64,000 nucleotides of DNA from Arachis hypogaea (GCF_003086295.3 NC_092042.1:41153419-41217418); one strand, 5' to 3'; shown: positions 1-12,825, counted from the first letter of the stretch. Translations and numbers: made by a program. Notes: a model not told the origin generated them from the letters alone.

Positions 1-292
1 CTTAAAATGTTGCTCGCCCTCGAGCAAAGAAGAAAGAATGGAGGGAGAAGAAGATATGGAGGAGAGGGAAAGATGTGTATGTTTCGGCCATATGGGTGGG
101 ATTAGGTGGGGAAGAGATGGATGGATGTGAGTGGTGAAGAGGTGATGGGGAAGAGAGATTGAGGTGATTGGTGAAGAAGAGAGAAGGTGAGTTGAGGTAG
201 GTGGGGATCCTGTGGGGTCCACAGATCCTGAGATGATCCTGTGGGGTTCACAGATCCTAAGGTGTCAAGAATTTACATTCCTGCACCAATGA

Positions 293-560
293 GGCGTGTA
301 AAACGCCCTCTGCATGCAATCCTGGCATTTAACGCCAGATTGATGCTTGTTTCTGGCATTAAACGCCAGCTCTAAGCTTATTCTGGGTGTTCAACGCCCA
401 TCTGCAGCATGTTTCTGGCATTGAACGCTAGCTTTCCTCAGTGTGCAATCCTGGCATTTAAACGCCAGATTACTGCATGTTTCTGGTGTTCAGCACTAGA
501 TCCATGCTCTGTTCTGGCGTTGAACGCCAGCCAGATGCTCCTTACTGGCATTTAAACGCC
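293..560. repeat. 31-bp-spaced palindrome array, element A 3' region
   Basis: Degenerate copies of GGCGTTTAACGCC begin at about 293, 324, 355, 386, 417, 453, 485, 516 and 547. Most steps are 31 bp. Several copies have lost one CG to TG or CA, the pattern expected from deamination of methylated cytosine. The array lies in the non-coding stretch 1-791, between the gag-protease stop and the pre-ORF3 motif; the rest of that stretch is purine-rich DNA without a credible gene. Confidence 0.85.
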
Positions 561-791
561 AGTAAGTCCTTCCTCCAGGGTGTGATTTTTCTTCTGCTGT
601 TTTTGATTCTGTTTTTAATTTTAGTATTTTTTTCGTGACTCCACATGATCATGAACCTAATAAAACATAAAAGAACAATAAAAAAGAAAAATAAAATTAG
701 ATAAATAAAAACTGGGTTGCCTCCCAATAAGTGCTTCTTTAATGTCAATAGCTTGACAGTGGGCTCTCCTGGAGCCTTACAGGTGATCAGG

Positions 792-3113
792 TCAATGTTG
801 TAGACTCTCAACACCAAACTTAGAGTTTGGATGTGGGGATTCAACACCAAACTTAGAGTTTGGCTGTGACCTCTCAACACCAAACTTAGAGTTTGATTGT
901 AGGGGCTTTGTTTGACTCTGTACTGAGAGAAGCTTTTCATGCTTCCTCTCCATTGTTAAAGAAGAAGATCCTTGAGCCTTAAATACAAGGTAGTCCCCAT
1001 TCAATTGAAGGACTAATTCTCCTCTGTTAACATCTATCACAACTCCTGCTGTGGCTAGGAAAGGTCTTCCAAGGATGATGCATTCATCCTCATCCTTCCT
1101 AGTGTCTAAGATTATGAAATCAGCAGGGATGTAAAGGCCTTCAACCTTTACCAACACATCCTCTACCAATCCATAAGCTTGTCTTACTGACTTGTCTGCC
1201 AATTGTAATAAAAATATGGCAGGCTGTACCTCAATGATCCTCAGCTTTTCCATTACAGAGAGTGGCATAAGATTTATGCCTGACCCTAGGTCACACAGAG
1301 CTTTCTCAAAGGTTATGGTGCCTATGGTACATGGTATTACGAATTTGTCAGGATCTTGTCTCTTTTGAGGTAAAGTTTGCTGAACCCAAGTATCTAGTTC
1401 ACTAATGAGCAAGGGAGGTTCACCTTCACAAGTCTCATTACCAAATAACTTGGCATTTAGTTTCATGATAGCTCCTAGATATTGAGCAGCTTGCGCTCCA
1501 GTTACATCTTCATCCTCTTCAGAGGAAGAATAGTTTTTAGAGCTCATGAATGGCAGAAGGAGGTTTAATGGAATCTCTATGGTCTCTATATGGGCCTCAG
1601 ATTCCCGTGGGTCCTCAATAGGGAACTCCTTCTTGCTTGAGAGACGTCCCATGAGATCTTCCTCATTGGGATTCACATCCTCTCCTTCCTCTCTAGGTTC
1701 GGCCATATTGATTATATCAATGGCCTTGCACTCTCTTTTTGGATTCTCTTCAGTATTGCTTGGGAGAGTACTAGGAGGAGTTTCAGTAATTTTCTTACTC
1801 AGCTGGCCCACTTGTGCCTCCAGATTTCTGATGGAGGACCTTGTTTCACTCATGAAACTTAAAGTGGCCTTAGACAGATCAGAGACTAAATTTGCTAAGT
1901 TAGAGGTACTCTGTTCATAATTCTTTGTCTGTTGCTGAGAAGATGATGGATAAGGCTTGATATTGCTGAGCCTATTTCTTCCACCATTATTAAAGCCTTG
2001 TTGAGACTTTTGTTGATCCTTCCATGAGAAATTTGGATGATTTCTCCATGATGAATTATAGGTGTTTCCATAAGGTTCACCCATGTAATTTACCTCTGCC
2101 ATTGCAGGATTCTCAGGATCATAAGCTTCTTCTTTAGAAGATGCCTCTTTAGTACTGTTAGATGCATTTTGCCATCCATTCAGACTTTGAGAAATCATGT
2201 TGACTTGCTGAGTCAACATTTTGTTCTGAGCCAATATGGAATTCATAGCATCAATTTCAAGAACTATCTTCCTTTGAGGCATCCCATTATTCGCGGAATT
2301 CCTCTAAGAAGTGTACATGAACTGGTTATTTGCAACCATGTCAATAAGTTCTTGAGCTTCTGCAGGCATTTTCTTTAGGTGAATGGATCCACCTGCAGAA
2401 TGGTCCAGTGACATCTTAGAGAACTCAGATAGACCATAATAGAATATATCTATCATGGTCCATTCTGAAAACATGTCAGAAGGACATCTTTTGGTCATCT
2501 GCTTGTATCTTTCCCAAGCTTCATAGAGGGATTCACCATCTTTTTGTTTGAAGGTCTGAACATCCACTCTAAGCTTGCTCAGCTTTTGAGGAGGAAGGAA
2601 CTTAGCCAAGAAGGCCGTGACTAGCTTATCCCAGGAGTCCAGGCTATCTTTAGGTTGAAAGTCCAACCATGCTCTAGCTTTGTCTCTTACAGTAAAAGGG
2701 AAAAGCATGAGCCTGTAGACTTCAAGATCTACTCCATTAGTCTTAACAGTCTCACAGATCTGCAAGAACTCAGTCAAGAATTGGTAGGGATCTACTAATG
2801 GAAGTCCATGAAACTTGCAGTTCTGTTGCATTAGAGCAACTAATTGAGGTTTTAGCTCAAAATTGTTTGCTCCAATGGCAGGAATTGAGATGCTTCTTCC
2901 ATCAAACTTGGAAGTAGGTGCAGTATAATCACCAAGTATCCTTCTTGCATTATTGTTGTTGGGTTCGGCTGCCATCTCCTTTTCTTGTTCGAAAATTTCA
3001 GTAAGGTTGTCTCTGGATTGTTGTAATTTAGCTTCTCTTAGTTTCCTCTTCAGAGTTCTTTCAGGTTCTGGATCAGCTTCAAAAAGAATGTCGTTTTCCT
3101 TGTTCCTGCTCAT
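792..3113 (-). pseudogene. gag: gag-protease polyprotein of element A, one in-frame amber codon
   Basis: A reading frame of 774 codons including the stop starts at ATG 3113 and is broken only by a TAG at 2306-2304; both halves are in the same frame. The first 269 residues carry the retrotransposon Gag core (about residues 75-265: FLQICETVK, LFPF.VRD.A..WL, ESLYEAWERYK, FYYGLSE). After a Q/N-rich linker comes a retropepsin-like protease with DLGS at about residue 605 and [10 protein letters not shown] about 75 residues later. No CCHC knuckle and no RT, RNase H or integrase follow. The C-terminus has three NSKFGVE repeats. Element B has a sense codon (GAA) where A has TAG. Either this is one inactivating mutation or an amber between Gag and protease could be read through; the first is more likely. 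Confidence 0.85.
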
Positions 3114-4961
3114 ATGAAAGAGAAGAGAACAGAAAAAGAAGAGGAATCCTCTATGTCACAGTAAAGAAGTTCCTTATTATTAGTAGAAGAAGAAAGGGGA
3201 TAAGAGTGAAGAAGAACGAATAATCCAAACACAAGGGTGATGATAGAGGTAGTGATTTGAGATGAAGAGAGGTGAAGAGAAGTGTTAGTAAATGAATAAA
3301 TAAATAAAATAAATGAGAGAGGGAGAAATTTTCAAAAATAAATTTGAAAAGGAGTTAATGATTTTCGAAAATTAAGATAAGAAATAAAAATAAAATTTAA
3401 ATTTAAAACAATTAATTAATTAAAAAGAATTTTTAAAAAAAGAGGGAGGCATTTTCGAAAATTAGAGAGAGAAAAGTTGTTAGGTGGTTTTGAAAAAGAT
3501 AAGAAACAAACAAAAAGTCAAATAGTTAGTTGAAAAAGATTTGAAAATCAAATTTGAAAAGATAAGAAGATAAGAAGATAAGAAGTTAGAAAAGATATTT
3601 TAAAATCAAATTTTTGAAAAAAGATAAAATTTTGAAAAAGATATAATATAAAAGATAAGATAAAAAGATATGATTAAAAAGATATGGTTAGAAAAGATTT
3701 AATTTTTAAAATTAAAATTAATTACTTAACTAACAAGAAACTAAAAGATAAGATTCTAGAATTTAAAGATTGAACCTTTCTTAACAAGAAAGTAACAAAC
3801 TTCAAATTTTTTGAATCAATCATATTAATTGTTAGCATAATTTTCGAAAATAAAGATAAAACTAAGAAAAAGATTTTTGAAAAATATTTTAAAGAATTTT
3901 CGAAAATTAAAAAGAAAAATGAAAAAGATTTAATTTTTGAAAAAGTTTTAAAAAGATAAGATTTTTAAAATTTGAATATTTGATTTGACTTACAAGAAAC
4001 AACTAATTTTAAAATTTTTTGACTAAGTCAACCCAAATTTTCGAAAAATTGAGAGAAAAAAGGAAAAGATATTTTTTTTGATTTTTGAATTTTTTAATTA
4101 TGAGAGAGAAAAACATAAAAAAATGACTCACAACATAAAAATTATGAATCAAAACACATGATGCATGCAAGAATACTATGAATGTCAAGATGCACATCAA
4201 GAACACTTTGAAGATCATAATGAACATCAAGAACATATTTTTGAAAAATTTGTGATGCAAAGAAAACATGCAAGACACCAAACTTAGAAATCTTTAATGC
4301 TTAGACAATATGAATGCAAAAATGCACATGAAAAACAACAAAAAATACAAAACAAGAAGACATCAAGATCAAACAAGAAGACTTACCAAGAACAACTTGA
4401 AGATCATGAAGAACACAATGAATGCATGAATTTTCGAAAATTGCAAGAACAAGATGAATATGCAATTGACACCAAACTTATAAATTGACTCAAGACTCAA
4501 ACAAGAAACACAATATATTTTTGGATTTTATGATTTTATTAATTTTTTTGTATTTTATTTTATATTTTTCGAAAAACATATAGGAAAAGGAAAATAAGAA
4601 ATTCAAATTTTTAAGAAGAATTCCAGGAATCTTTCAATGTTGGCCTAAAGCTCCAATCCAAGGGTTGGACATGGTTTAATAGCCAGCCAGCTTTAGGTTA
4701 TAAATCTGTCATACAACAACTGATATTTCAATTAACGTGCCTCTATGCTGATGGTTGGAAGCCTCAATCCAAAAGAATTTGGATATGGCTTTACAGCCAG
4801 CCAGGCTTCAACATGCTTCATGAAACACTAGAATTCATTCTTAAAAATTTAGAATAATTTTCATAAACAGATGAGAAATATTTTTTTTCGAAAATAAAAC
4901 AAAAAGAAAATTACCTAATCTGAGCCATAAGATGAACCGTCAGTTGTCTAAACTCGAAAAA
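3114..4961 (-). other. A-rich 5' leader of element A, no gene
   Basis: Non-coding leader between PBS and gag ATG (minus sense). It is dominated on the plus strand by GAAAAAGAT-type low complexity and repeated TTTTCGAAAA palindromes (near 3363, 3453, 3841, 3898, 4038, 4432, 4567, 4886). CACCAAACTTA motifs occur near 4276 and 4470. The part at 4620-4850 has repeated GGTTGGA/AGCCAGCCA segments. Short frames here are low-complexity artefacts. Confidence 0.7.
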
Positions 4962-4979
4962 TCCCCGACAACGGCGCCA
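4962..4979 (-). other. Primer-binding site (tRNA-Asp) of element A
   Basis: The plus strand reads TCCCCGACAACGGCGCCA, matching the tRNA-Asp 3' end at 17 of 18 positions (A for G at the seventh). It is separated from the 5' LTR end (4986) by six bases, the same spacing as in element E. Confidence 0.85.
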
Positions 4980-4985
4980 AAAACT

Positions 4986-6624
4986 TGGTGCACGAAATTG
5001 TGATCATCAACAATGGCGCCAAAAACTTGGTAGCACTCTCAAACGTGAATCACACTTAGTCACAACTCCGCACGACTAACCAGCAAGTGCACTGGGTCAT
5101 CCAAGTAATACCTTACGTGAGTAAGGGTCGATCCCACGGAGATTGTTGGTATGAAGCAAGCTATGGTCATCTTGTAAATCTCAGTTAGGCGGATAATAAA
5201 TGTTATGGAGTTTTCGAATAATAAATAAAGCAGAAAATAAAGATAGAGTTACTCATGTAATTCAATGGTGGGAATTTCAGATAAGTGTATGGAGATGCTT
5301 GTCCCTGTTGGATCTCTGCTTTCCTACTGCCTTCCTTCAATCCTTCTTATTCCTTTCTATGGTAAGCTGTATGTAGGGCATCACCATTGTCAATGGCTAC
5401 ATCCCATCCTCTCAGTGAAAAAGGTCCAAATGCTCTGTCACGGCACGGCTAATCATCTGTCGGTTCTCGATCATGTTGGAATAGAATCCCTTGATTCCTT
5501 TGCGTTTGTCATCATGCCCAACAATCGCGAGTTTGAAGCTCGTCACAATCATTCAATCCCTGAATCCTACTCGGAATACCACAGACAAGGTTTAGACTTT
5601 TCGGATTCTCATGAATGCCGCCATCAATCTAGCTTATACCACGAAGATTCTGATTAAGGAATCCACGAGATATGCGCCTGGCCTAAAGTAGAACGGAAGT
5701 GGTTGTCAGTCACGCGTTCATAGGTGAGAATGATGATGAGTGTCACGGATCATCACATTCATCATGTTGAAGTGCAACGAATATCTTAGAACAGGAATAG
5801 ATGAATTGAATAGAAAATAGTAGTAATTGCATTAAAACTTGAGGTACAGCAGAGCTCCACACCCTTAATCTATGGTGTGTAGAAACTCCACCGTTGAAAT
5901 TACATAAGTGATGAAGGTTCAGGCATGGCTGAATGGCCAGCCCCCAAACGTGATCAGAAGACCGAATGGTCAAAAGACCTTACAATCAAAAACTCTGAAT
6001 ACAATAGTAAAAAGTCCTATTTATACTAGACTAGCTACTAGGGTTTACAGAAGTAAGTAATTGATGCAGAAATCCACTTCTGGGGCCCACTTAGTGTGTG
6101 CTTGGGCTGAGTTTGAGCTTTACACGTGCAGAGGCTTCTTTTTGAGTTGAACCCCAAGTTGTAACGTGTTTTTGGCATTCAACTCTGGTTCGTGACGTGT
6201 TTCTGGCGTTTGACTCCAGAATGCAGCATGGAACTGGTGTTGAGCGCCAGTTTACATCATCTAATCACGAATAAAGTATGAACTATTATATATTGCTGGA
6301 AAGCTCTGGATGTGTACTTTTCAATGCCATTGAGAGCGCGCCATTTAGAGTTCTGTAGCTCCAGAAAATCTATTTCGAGTGCAGGGAGGTCAGAATCTAA
6401 CAGCATCAGCAGTCCTTTGTCAGCCTTTTATCAGAGTTTTGCTCAGGTCCCTCAATTTCAGCCAGAAGTTACCTGAAATCACAAAAAAACACACAAACTC
6501 ATAGGAAAGTCCAAAAATGTGAATTTAGCATAAAAACTAATAAAAACATCCCTAAAAGTAGCTAGATCCTACTAAAAACTACCTAAAAACAATGCCAAAA
6601 AGCGTATAAATTATCCACTCATCA
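4986..6624 (-). repeat. 5' LTR of element A
   Basis: A 1639-bp LTR in minus orientation, reading on the plus strand from TGGTGCACGAAATTG to ATCCACTCATCA. It contains the conserved segment GGGTCGATCCCACGGAG (about 5127), a TATA-like TATAAATAG (minus sense, 6018-6026) and GGCGTT-type palindromes at about 6165-6255. Just inside its end (5008-5035) is a PBS-like remnant, AATGGCGCCAAAAACTTGG, as if a PBS-LTR junction had once been duplicated into the LTR. Plus-strand ORFs inside, such as 5265-5657, are not supported as genes. Confidence 0.85.
6018..6026 (-). promoter_or_regulatory. TATA-like box in LTR of element A
   Basis: Minus sense reads TATAAATAG within the LTR; the same position in the solo LTR at 50550-50558 has the same sequence. 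Likely the core promoter of the retroelement transcript; no start site can be proven from sequence. Confidence 0.5.
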
Positions 6625-8544
6625 ATATGCTACCATGTTTTGATAGATTGAGTAGTTCAGAGCGAGATAGCTGTAATTACTGCTGATATGTCTTGCTTAG
6701 TGTTGGGATGATTCTTGCTGCTAGTTATGTAAAATCCCTTAGTCAAGTTGAATTGTGTGTTATACTTTATTGTGTTCTCTATAAGAATAATGTAAACAGG
6801 AAGGAAGAGAAGAGCACAAATCTATGGAGAGCAATACAAAAGCAAGTAACATCATTCAAAGGGAAGTTCCTTAACTTTATTCAAATTCAATTCCTTTTGA
6901 TTAATGGTTTAAATTATTTTTGTCATCTAGGGGGAGATTGTTGAGTTAAGAAATTAACTAAATTAATTTGACGATGACAAACATTATTTTTAGTGGGTTA
7001 AATATCTAATTAGTTTTGATTGAATTTGATTAGTGTTGCAGGCCAAAGAAAGAATGTTGCAGCAGCCCAATAGGAAGGAAATCAAACCAGAAACAAAGTG
7101 GACTAACAAAGCACTAAAAGTTCAAAGTTGTTAAGAAAAAGAATCACGTGGGCTGAACTAGAAAAGAGCCAACCCAAGCTCGAATTGATCTCACTCAAAG
7201 TTGATCCCTCCAAAGTGCTTCCACCAAAGCCAACGTTTCTTTTTCTTTTCGGTTAGAACACTGAGAAGAGAGATAAAGCTTTGTTTCTAAGCCATTCACC
7301 AAAGAAGAAAGAAAGAGAAGGGTTAAGAAAAAAAGTTAAAGTCTAATCATCCAAATCAAAGCATATCAAGACAAGTCAGAAGCTAAAGGTGATTCATTTC
7401 CTTTTGCATGCATCTTACTTTTTTCCCTCATTCTTCAACTCTCTGCTACTTCATTTTGAGATATATGGAGAAAGTGATTTCTGAAAAACACTGTTGTGAA
7501 TCAAAGGCCAAGATTGTTTCTTGGGGATAAAGTAGTATCTCAAGGGTTCAGATGTGGGATTGCGAATGAAAACTTTTCTTCTTTGCTGTTCTGAGGCATT
7601 TGGTCAAGAGAAAGAGATCTGTTTCAAAATTCCAAATTAGGGATTAATGGAAGAAAGTGAAAGACTAAGTTGGTAGCACACAACTCGAGGAGTTGACTTG
7701 GTAGAGAGAAACTCAGCAATATGCAGGAGATACAAAAGACATTTTTCATTATTCTGAAGCCAAGGAGAGAGAACCAAGGTTTGAAGTTCATGTTCTGAGA
7801 AGTCTTCTTTGAGAGAGTTCATCAACTTGGATAGTGCTTTCTATCAAAGGAGCATTCTGTCAGAATGGGAAACGAAATCAGAGTTAAGCAAATCTGGTTC
7901 ATTGTATAGCAATAGAGGCTGTTGAAGCATCAATCTCCTTCATGTTTCTCAGATTGTAATTTCATTTTCAATGTATGTCTTTCTAAAATTTCTTGAGTGT
8001 AAAAAGGCTGAAAGAGAGAGCTTAAGAAAAAGCCAAAGAGTGAAAAAGGTCGAGTGACACACTTGAGTGAAAAGCCTAGAGTGATTTCAGATTTTTTTAG
8101 GTTGATTTTGTGTTTTGTATCTTGTACCAGTGAGGTACCCCTTTCTTAGTTGGGTAAGCACTCAGAGTGAAAAGTTAGGTATTAGCATAAGCAAGTCAAG
8201 TTAGGTTAGAACTTGAGAGTGAAAGAATTGTGTCAATCTTGTGAAATTGGTGTATGTAATACTTTAACTATAGTGGAAATTCCACCACTATTGTGGTGGA
8301 AACTGGATGTAGGTTGCATTACACAATGCAGTTGAACCAGGATACATAATGGTGTTAGCTTCTCTCTTCCCTTCTCTGTTCCGTTTTCTGGCATTCATGA
8401 GACAAAATAAAATTGTCTCATAAATTTTTCGCTGCCGAGTTCACATAGAATCTTAGTGTAAGTTTATAAGTTAAGCCTTATTTCATTAAACTAAAAGAAT
8501 GTCATAGATTTAACTCCCCTTCTCTAAGCCTTCTACAACCTTCA
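6625..8544 (+). mobile_element. 3' end of a Ty1/copia-like element (tail plus 3' LTR)
   Basis: The sequence CTAGGGGGAGATTG (6928-6940) has the classic polypurine tract and LTR start of plant copia elements (SIRE/Maximus type). The LTR would run from TGTTGAGTTAAG at 6939 to about CTACAACCTTCA at 8544, roughly 1606 bp. The 300 bp before it (6625-6930) look like a copia 3' UTR without a clear RNase H motif. The rest of the element is missing because element A abuts it at 6625, probably by insertion; the remainder would be left of the window. The right LTR end was chosen by the CA terminus and is uncertain by some tens of bases. Confidence 0.6.
6928..6938 (+). other. Polypurine tract of copia-like element
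   Basis: AGGGGGAGAT lies directly before the TGTTGAG LTR start, as is usual for copia elements, where it primes plus-strand DNA synthesis. Confidence 0.65.
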
Positions 8545-10477
8545 CTATAGTATAATTATAGAATTATAAAAAATATTGATAAAATTAAAGTATGTTTTTT
8601 TTATTATTTAACAAAGTGTTGCTAAAAAAAATGTTACCAAATTATAAAAAAAGTTTGACTTTAATTTTAACAACACTTACATAGCCATCATAGCCATCAT
8701 AAACATAGACATTAGAATCCACCTGATATAAATAAAAACATGTAGAAAATTTTATCTTTTAACACGTACAAATGTGATTGTCTATTTATCACACAAATAA
8801 ATGAAAAATGATATCTTAAACGCTTTAATATAAGGTAGTATGTTTGCTAGGATTAAAAATGACTTTAAATGAAAATCAAAATCGTTCCTAAAATTTTTTG
8901 CAATCAAAATCATCACTAACGTTGACATCTGATTTAAAATTATTGTTTTTTCTAATTTTTAGACAAAAATACTCTAATTCACAATACCTATACAAGTTGC
9001 AAAGAAGGAGGGAGGAAAAATAAGAAGGAGAAGTGGCGCTGGCAACAATAGACCGTCGCAACCCTAATGCCAACTTGCTTTGCCACTATTGTCGTTGAAG
9101 AAGGTCGTCAAATTCACAAAACCATTTCTATCGCCAAACACTTCACAATGTGAATCTTCGTTCTCCTTTCCATTACTACCCTCCTACTCTTTTCCACCTT
9201 CTCAATTACTTTTTGCAAGGACTCTGCATCGCTACCTCTACCACAGTCACTACTAATGACGATAAAGATCTCATTTTTCTCAAAGAGACTGATATAATAC
9301 ATCTGCCTCTCATTACAAACAGTACAATGATCACTATTCGGATCACTCGATGAGTTCTCTTGCTTCGATGAGTTTGAATTCAATCTTACGCCTATACAAA
9401 TAACCCGAAATGAACAAAAAGGACTTCGTCTTTTTAAAGGATAAGAATGGTGGTAGATTGAGATTATAACAACCTGTTTTTCAATAAACTAAATTTTTTG
9501 GCTTTATATGTTTTGAATTTGTAAAATTTGCGTGACACAATTCATCTCAAATTGACAACTCAAATTCAAATATATAGAGAAAATAATAATATAATAATAA
9601 AATATTTTAATAATTTTTTGGTCAGCAAGTACCTCAAAAATCAAATCCTGCTTTTAGAGATCATATGATTATTGAGTTTAAAATTCAACTGATAAAAATT
9701 ATTACCATATTCTCTTGTCAATTTAATTGCACTAGAACACTCGAAAAAAATAGAGATATGTGATCAAATAAATACTATCTTTAATAATTATCAAATTTAA
9801 CTTTTGACATTTTCCAACTTTATTACTCTCTTTAGTTTTGTGCACCTTCTCTTTGTCTCTCCGAATTCATTTTCATCAGCGTCATAAGAAAGAAAAGAGA
9901 GGAAAGACATAAAACTTCCTTGGTTTTTGTGATTCAAGCTTGGTTCATGAAGATTCAAGGCTCAAATCAAAATTCTAAATTAATTATTTCTCTCCTCCTC
10001 TTCTTTATCCTCGTATAAATATTTTTAAGGTAAATTGAAGTATAACTCTTCTTTTTCTTCCTTTAAGATTTGGCCATTGTGCACCCATAGAGGAAGTTTT
10101 ATTTTCTTGATTCTTTTGCATAGAAAATCATGCCTAGAAGCCTCAAGGAGCAAGGAACTATCATTTTCAAGCTCAAAAGGTCGAAAGATATCCTTCTCTA
10201 TCACTATTTAGGTTCGACCATATGTGCATCAAGGGTGAAGATCATGCTTGGTTTCATTTTATTCTTGAATCATGTTCTAGGTGTCTCAAAGAGTGCATAG
10301 TGACAACTTTCAAGCACTAAGGATGAGCAAATCCTTCCATTTCCTCTCATATTCAATTCAGCTAAAGAGGCTACATAGTGTTAAAAAATATTCTTGATTG
10401 AAATATGTAACACACCTTCGACACATCATGACAAATGCCAAACGTTCAGGTGTTACATGTTGTATGGACCTACTTGG
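8545..10477. other. AT-rich degenerate DNA, no gene; possible worn LTR
   Basis: No convincing coding region. A short inverted repeat lies at 8614-8627/8665-8678 (AAGTGTTGCTAAAA against TTTTAACAACACTT). The part from about 9465 (TATAACAACCTG) to 10457 (CAGGTGTTACA) has near-matching inverted ends, like those of Del/Tekay-type gypsy LTRs that begin TGTAACAACC. No matching target duplication was found, so this is only a candidate decayed LTR of about 990 bp. The two small opposing ORFs at 9114-9383 overlap in antisense and have no recognisable domain. Confidence 0.45.
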
Positions 10478-11716
10478 CTCTGTGGTGTGCAGAATTTAAC
10501 TTTGCACAACTGAACTAGCAAGTGCACTCGGTCATCCAAGTAATAGCTGATGAGGTGAGTCAGGATTGATCCCACGAGGATTGTCAGCTCGGATCAAACA
10601 GTGGTTATCTTGTAAATCTTAGTTAGGCAGATAGAAAAGTTTTGTAGTTGTTTAAATGCATAAAAGTAAAATAAAGATAACGTTACTAAGTAATTGTGAA
10701 TCAAATGATAAGAATATGGTTAAGGCTTGAGAGATGCTTTGTTCTTCTGGATCAATACTTTCTTACTGTCTAATCCAACTGTAAATGATTTCTTCTATAG
10801 CAGGCTGTATGTGATCAACGCCGGTTTGAGCGGCCGCCAATCTTCCTCTAGGCTGAACACCAGCTTTAGTGTGCATCCAGTCTGAATGAGGGTGAAGTTT
10901 CTGCAGTTCATCCCTTTGGTGATCCTACTCAAAACGCCACAGACAAGGTCGAATCTTCTGAATCAGAGAATGTTGCGCCTTGATTCTAGCCTTTACCACA
11001 AAGACCCTAATCTTGCCATACCTCGGCTGAACTGATGTCTCGAGAAGTCCCCAAAAAAGTCGTGGATTAGCCATCTAAGAGCTGTATAATCAAGCTGGTG
11101 GTTCATCATTGTCCGATGAAAGACTCACTCTGAACCCATGTAGAATGAGATAACCTTGTGCCGGTTCATCGCATTCATATTGATGAAGAACAAAGATACA
11201 TCTTAGATTAGAGAATCAAACATGAATTGAAATAAAACAGTAGTACTTTATTAATCTATAAAACTCAACAGAGCTCCTCCCCTCAACCTAGGAAGTTTAG
11301 AAATTCCTACTGATAGAAAATATAATGTGTAAAATGAAATCTGGCATAAAGATCCTGAACAAGGGTGATCCTTGTTCTATATATACTAAAATAATGACTA
11401 AAAATTACATAAGAAGGATAAAATAGTCTTTTAGTGCTAAAATCCACTTCCAGGGCCTACTTGGTGAGTGTTTGGTCTTAGCTTGATTGAGATCTACGTG
11501 CTAGGAGGCTGATGAATGATGACTGCGCATTATGTACCCTTTTTCTTATCTAAAAGAACCATAAAAAGAGCATAATCTCATTGAATCAATGCAATTTCAT
11601 GAAATAAATGATATATATTATGGTACATTTCTTTGAAATGGATTTGTGCTGAATTTTAGGAGAAAAGACCAACAAAAGGGGAAGGAAATAGCAAATAAAC
11701 CTAGGTGTGTGAAGTT

Positions 11717-11960
11717 GGGCGTGCCACTTGAAGCTTTGGACGTGGCACGCCAAGCTTTTGAACCAACTCTCAACAATGGGTGTGCCACTTGGAGCTTTGG
11801 GCGTGGCACACCAAGCTTTTGAAACCAATTCTCATCAATGGGCGTGCCACTTGGAGCTCTCGGCGTGGCACGCCAAGTTTGTGAAGACAAGTCTCAAAGA
11901 GGGCATGCCACTTAGTAATTTGGGCGTGGCACTCCAGGCTTAACTTCTAGAGGAATGATT
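11717..11960. repeat. ~61-bp tandem repeat with GGCGTGGCACGCC palindromes
   Basis: Four units begin near 11717, 11778, 11840 and 11901. Each has a GGGCGTGCCACTT half and a GGGCGTGGCACGCCAAG half. Further copies of the palindrome lie at 11976-12012, 12389-12470 and 12510-12570, and in the second LTR copy at about 14868-14895. Small ORFs through here on both strands are by-products of the repeat. Confidence 0.8.
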
Positions 11961-12825
11961 TTGAGCCACACTATGGGCATGGCATGCCAAGAAGTGGGCG
12001 TGGCATGCCGCGGCATATGCCAGCCTGACCTCCTCTAATTCAAATGAAGATATCTTGAGCCACACAACTCCAAATGAAGTTATTCAAGTGTCATTAGAAA
12101 GTATACATTCAGAGCTTTCCAACCATATATAACACTTTATAATGGACACTAGAATTAAAGATGATATTGACCCCAAAAACACAAGGAGAAAAACACGTCA
12201 CTGCAGAGTTACCAGCCTGACCTCTTCATCTTCAAAGGAACATAACTTGAGTTGTAAAGATCCAAATGAGGTGATCTTGGTGGCGTTGGATATCTGACAT
12301 CAAGAGATTTCCAATGATATACAATACTTTAGGTTGGACGTTAACACTGAAGGTAAAAAAGACCATTATTTTAGCGTTGCAAAACTTGGGCGTGCCACTT
12401 GATATTGAAGGTGTGGCACGCCAACCCCTTTCATACAACGGGCGTGCCACTTGAAGTCTTGGGCGTGGCAAGCCAATACTAATGGACAGAGAGGAGATTT
12501 TGGTGCATCATTGAGGGCATGGTATGCCAGTTTTGGGCGTGGCACGCCAGAAGTGGGCGTGGCACGCCGGGCTACTTGACAAACTGACCTAGTCACCTTC
12601 AAATGTGCATAACTTGAGCTACAAAGGTTAAAATGAGTTGATTCTAAAGGCGTTAGTAAGCTAACATCTAGGGCTTTCCAACAATATATAATACTTTATA
12701 GTGGACATTCAATTTGTGGCCTAAACAACTCCATCATTTCAGCATGTCAAATGGGTCACAATCCAAAGAGCAACATCAAGTGGGAGTGGCACTTGAAACC
12801 ACATGCCAACTTCTCCCTACAGCCT

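Larger units (their letters stand above)
1..6624 (-). mobile_element. Element A: non-autonomous Ty3/gypsy (Feral-like), truncated by window edge
   Basis: Minus-strand LTR retrotransposon. Its 5' LTR is at 4986-6624, PBS at 4962-4979, an A-rich leader at 3114-4961, and a gag-protease frame at 3113-792. Left of this come a palindrome array and a motif at 1-40 that in element B lies just upstream of ORF3, so A's ORF3 and 3' LTR should lie left of the window. No reverse transcriptase or integrase appears between gag-protease and that motif, as in B, so A belongs to the same RT-less family. The bases after its LTR (ATATG from 6625) should be one half of the target duplication; the other half is outside the window. 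The family name Feral is recalled, not checked. Confidence 0.82.

Noticed and set aside
5265..5657. 130-residue plus-strand ORF
   Set aside because: It lies wholly inside the LTR of element A, antisense to the element; related LTRs carry the sequence with different open lengths.
9114..9383. Overlapping sense and antisense ORFs as small genes
   Set aside because: Short, mutually antisense, no recognisable domain or motif, in decayed AT-rich DNA.
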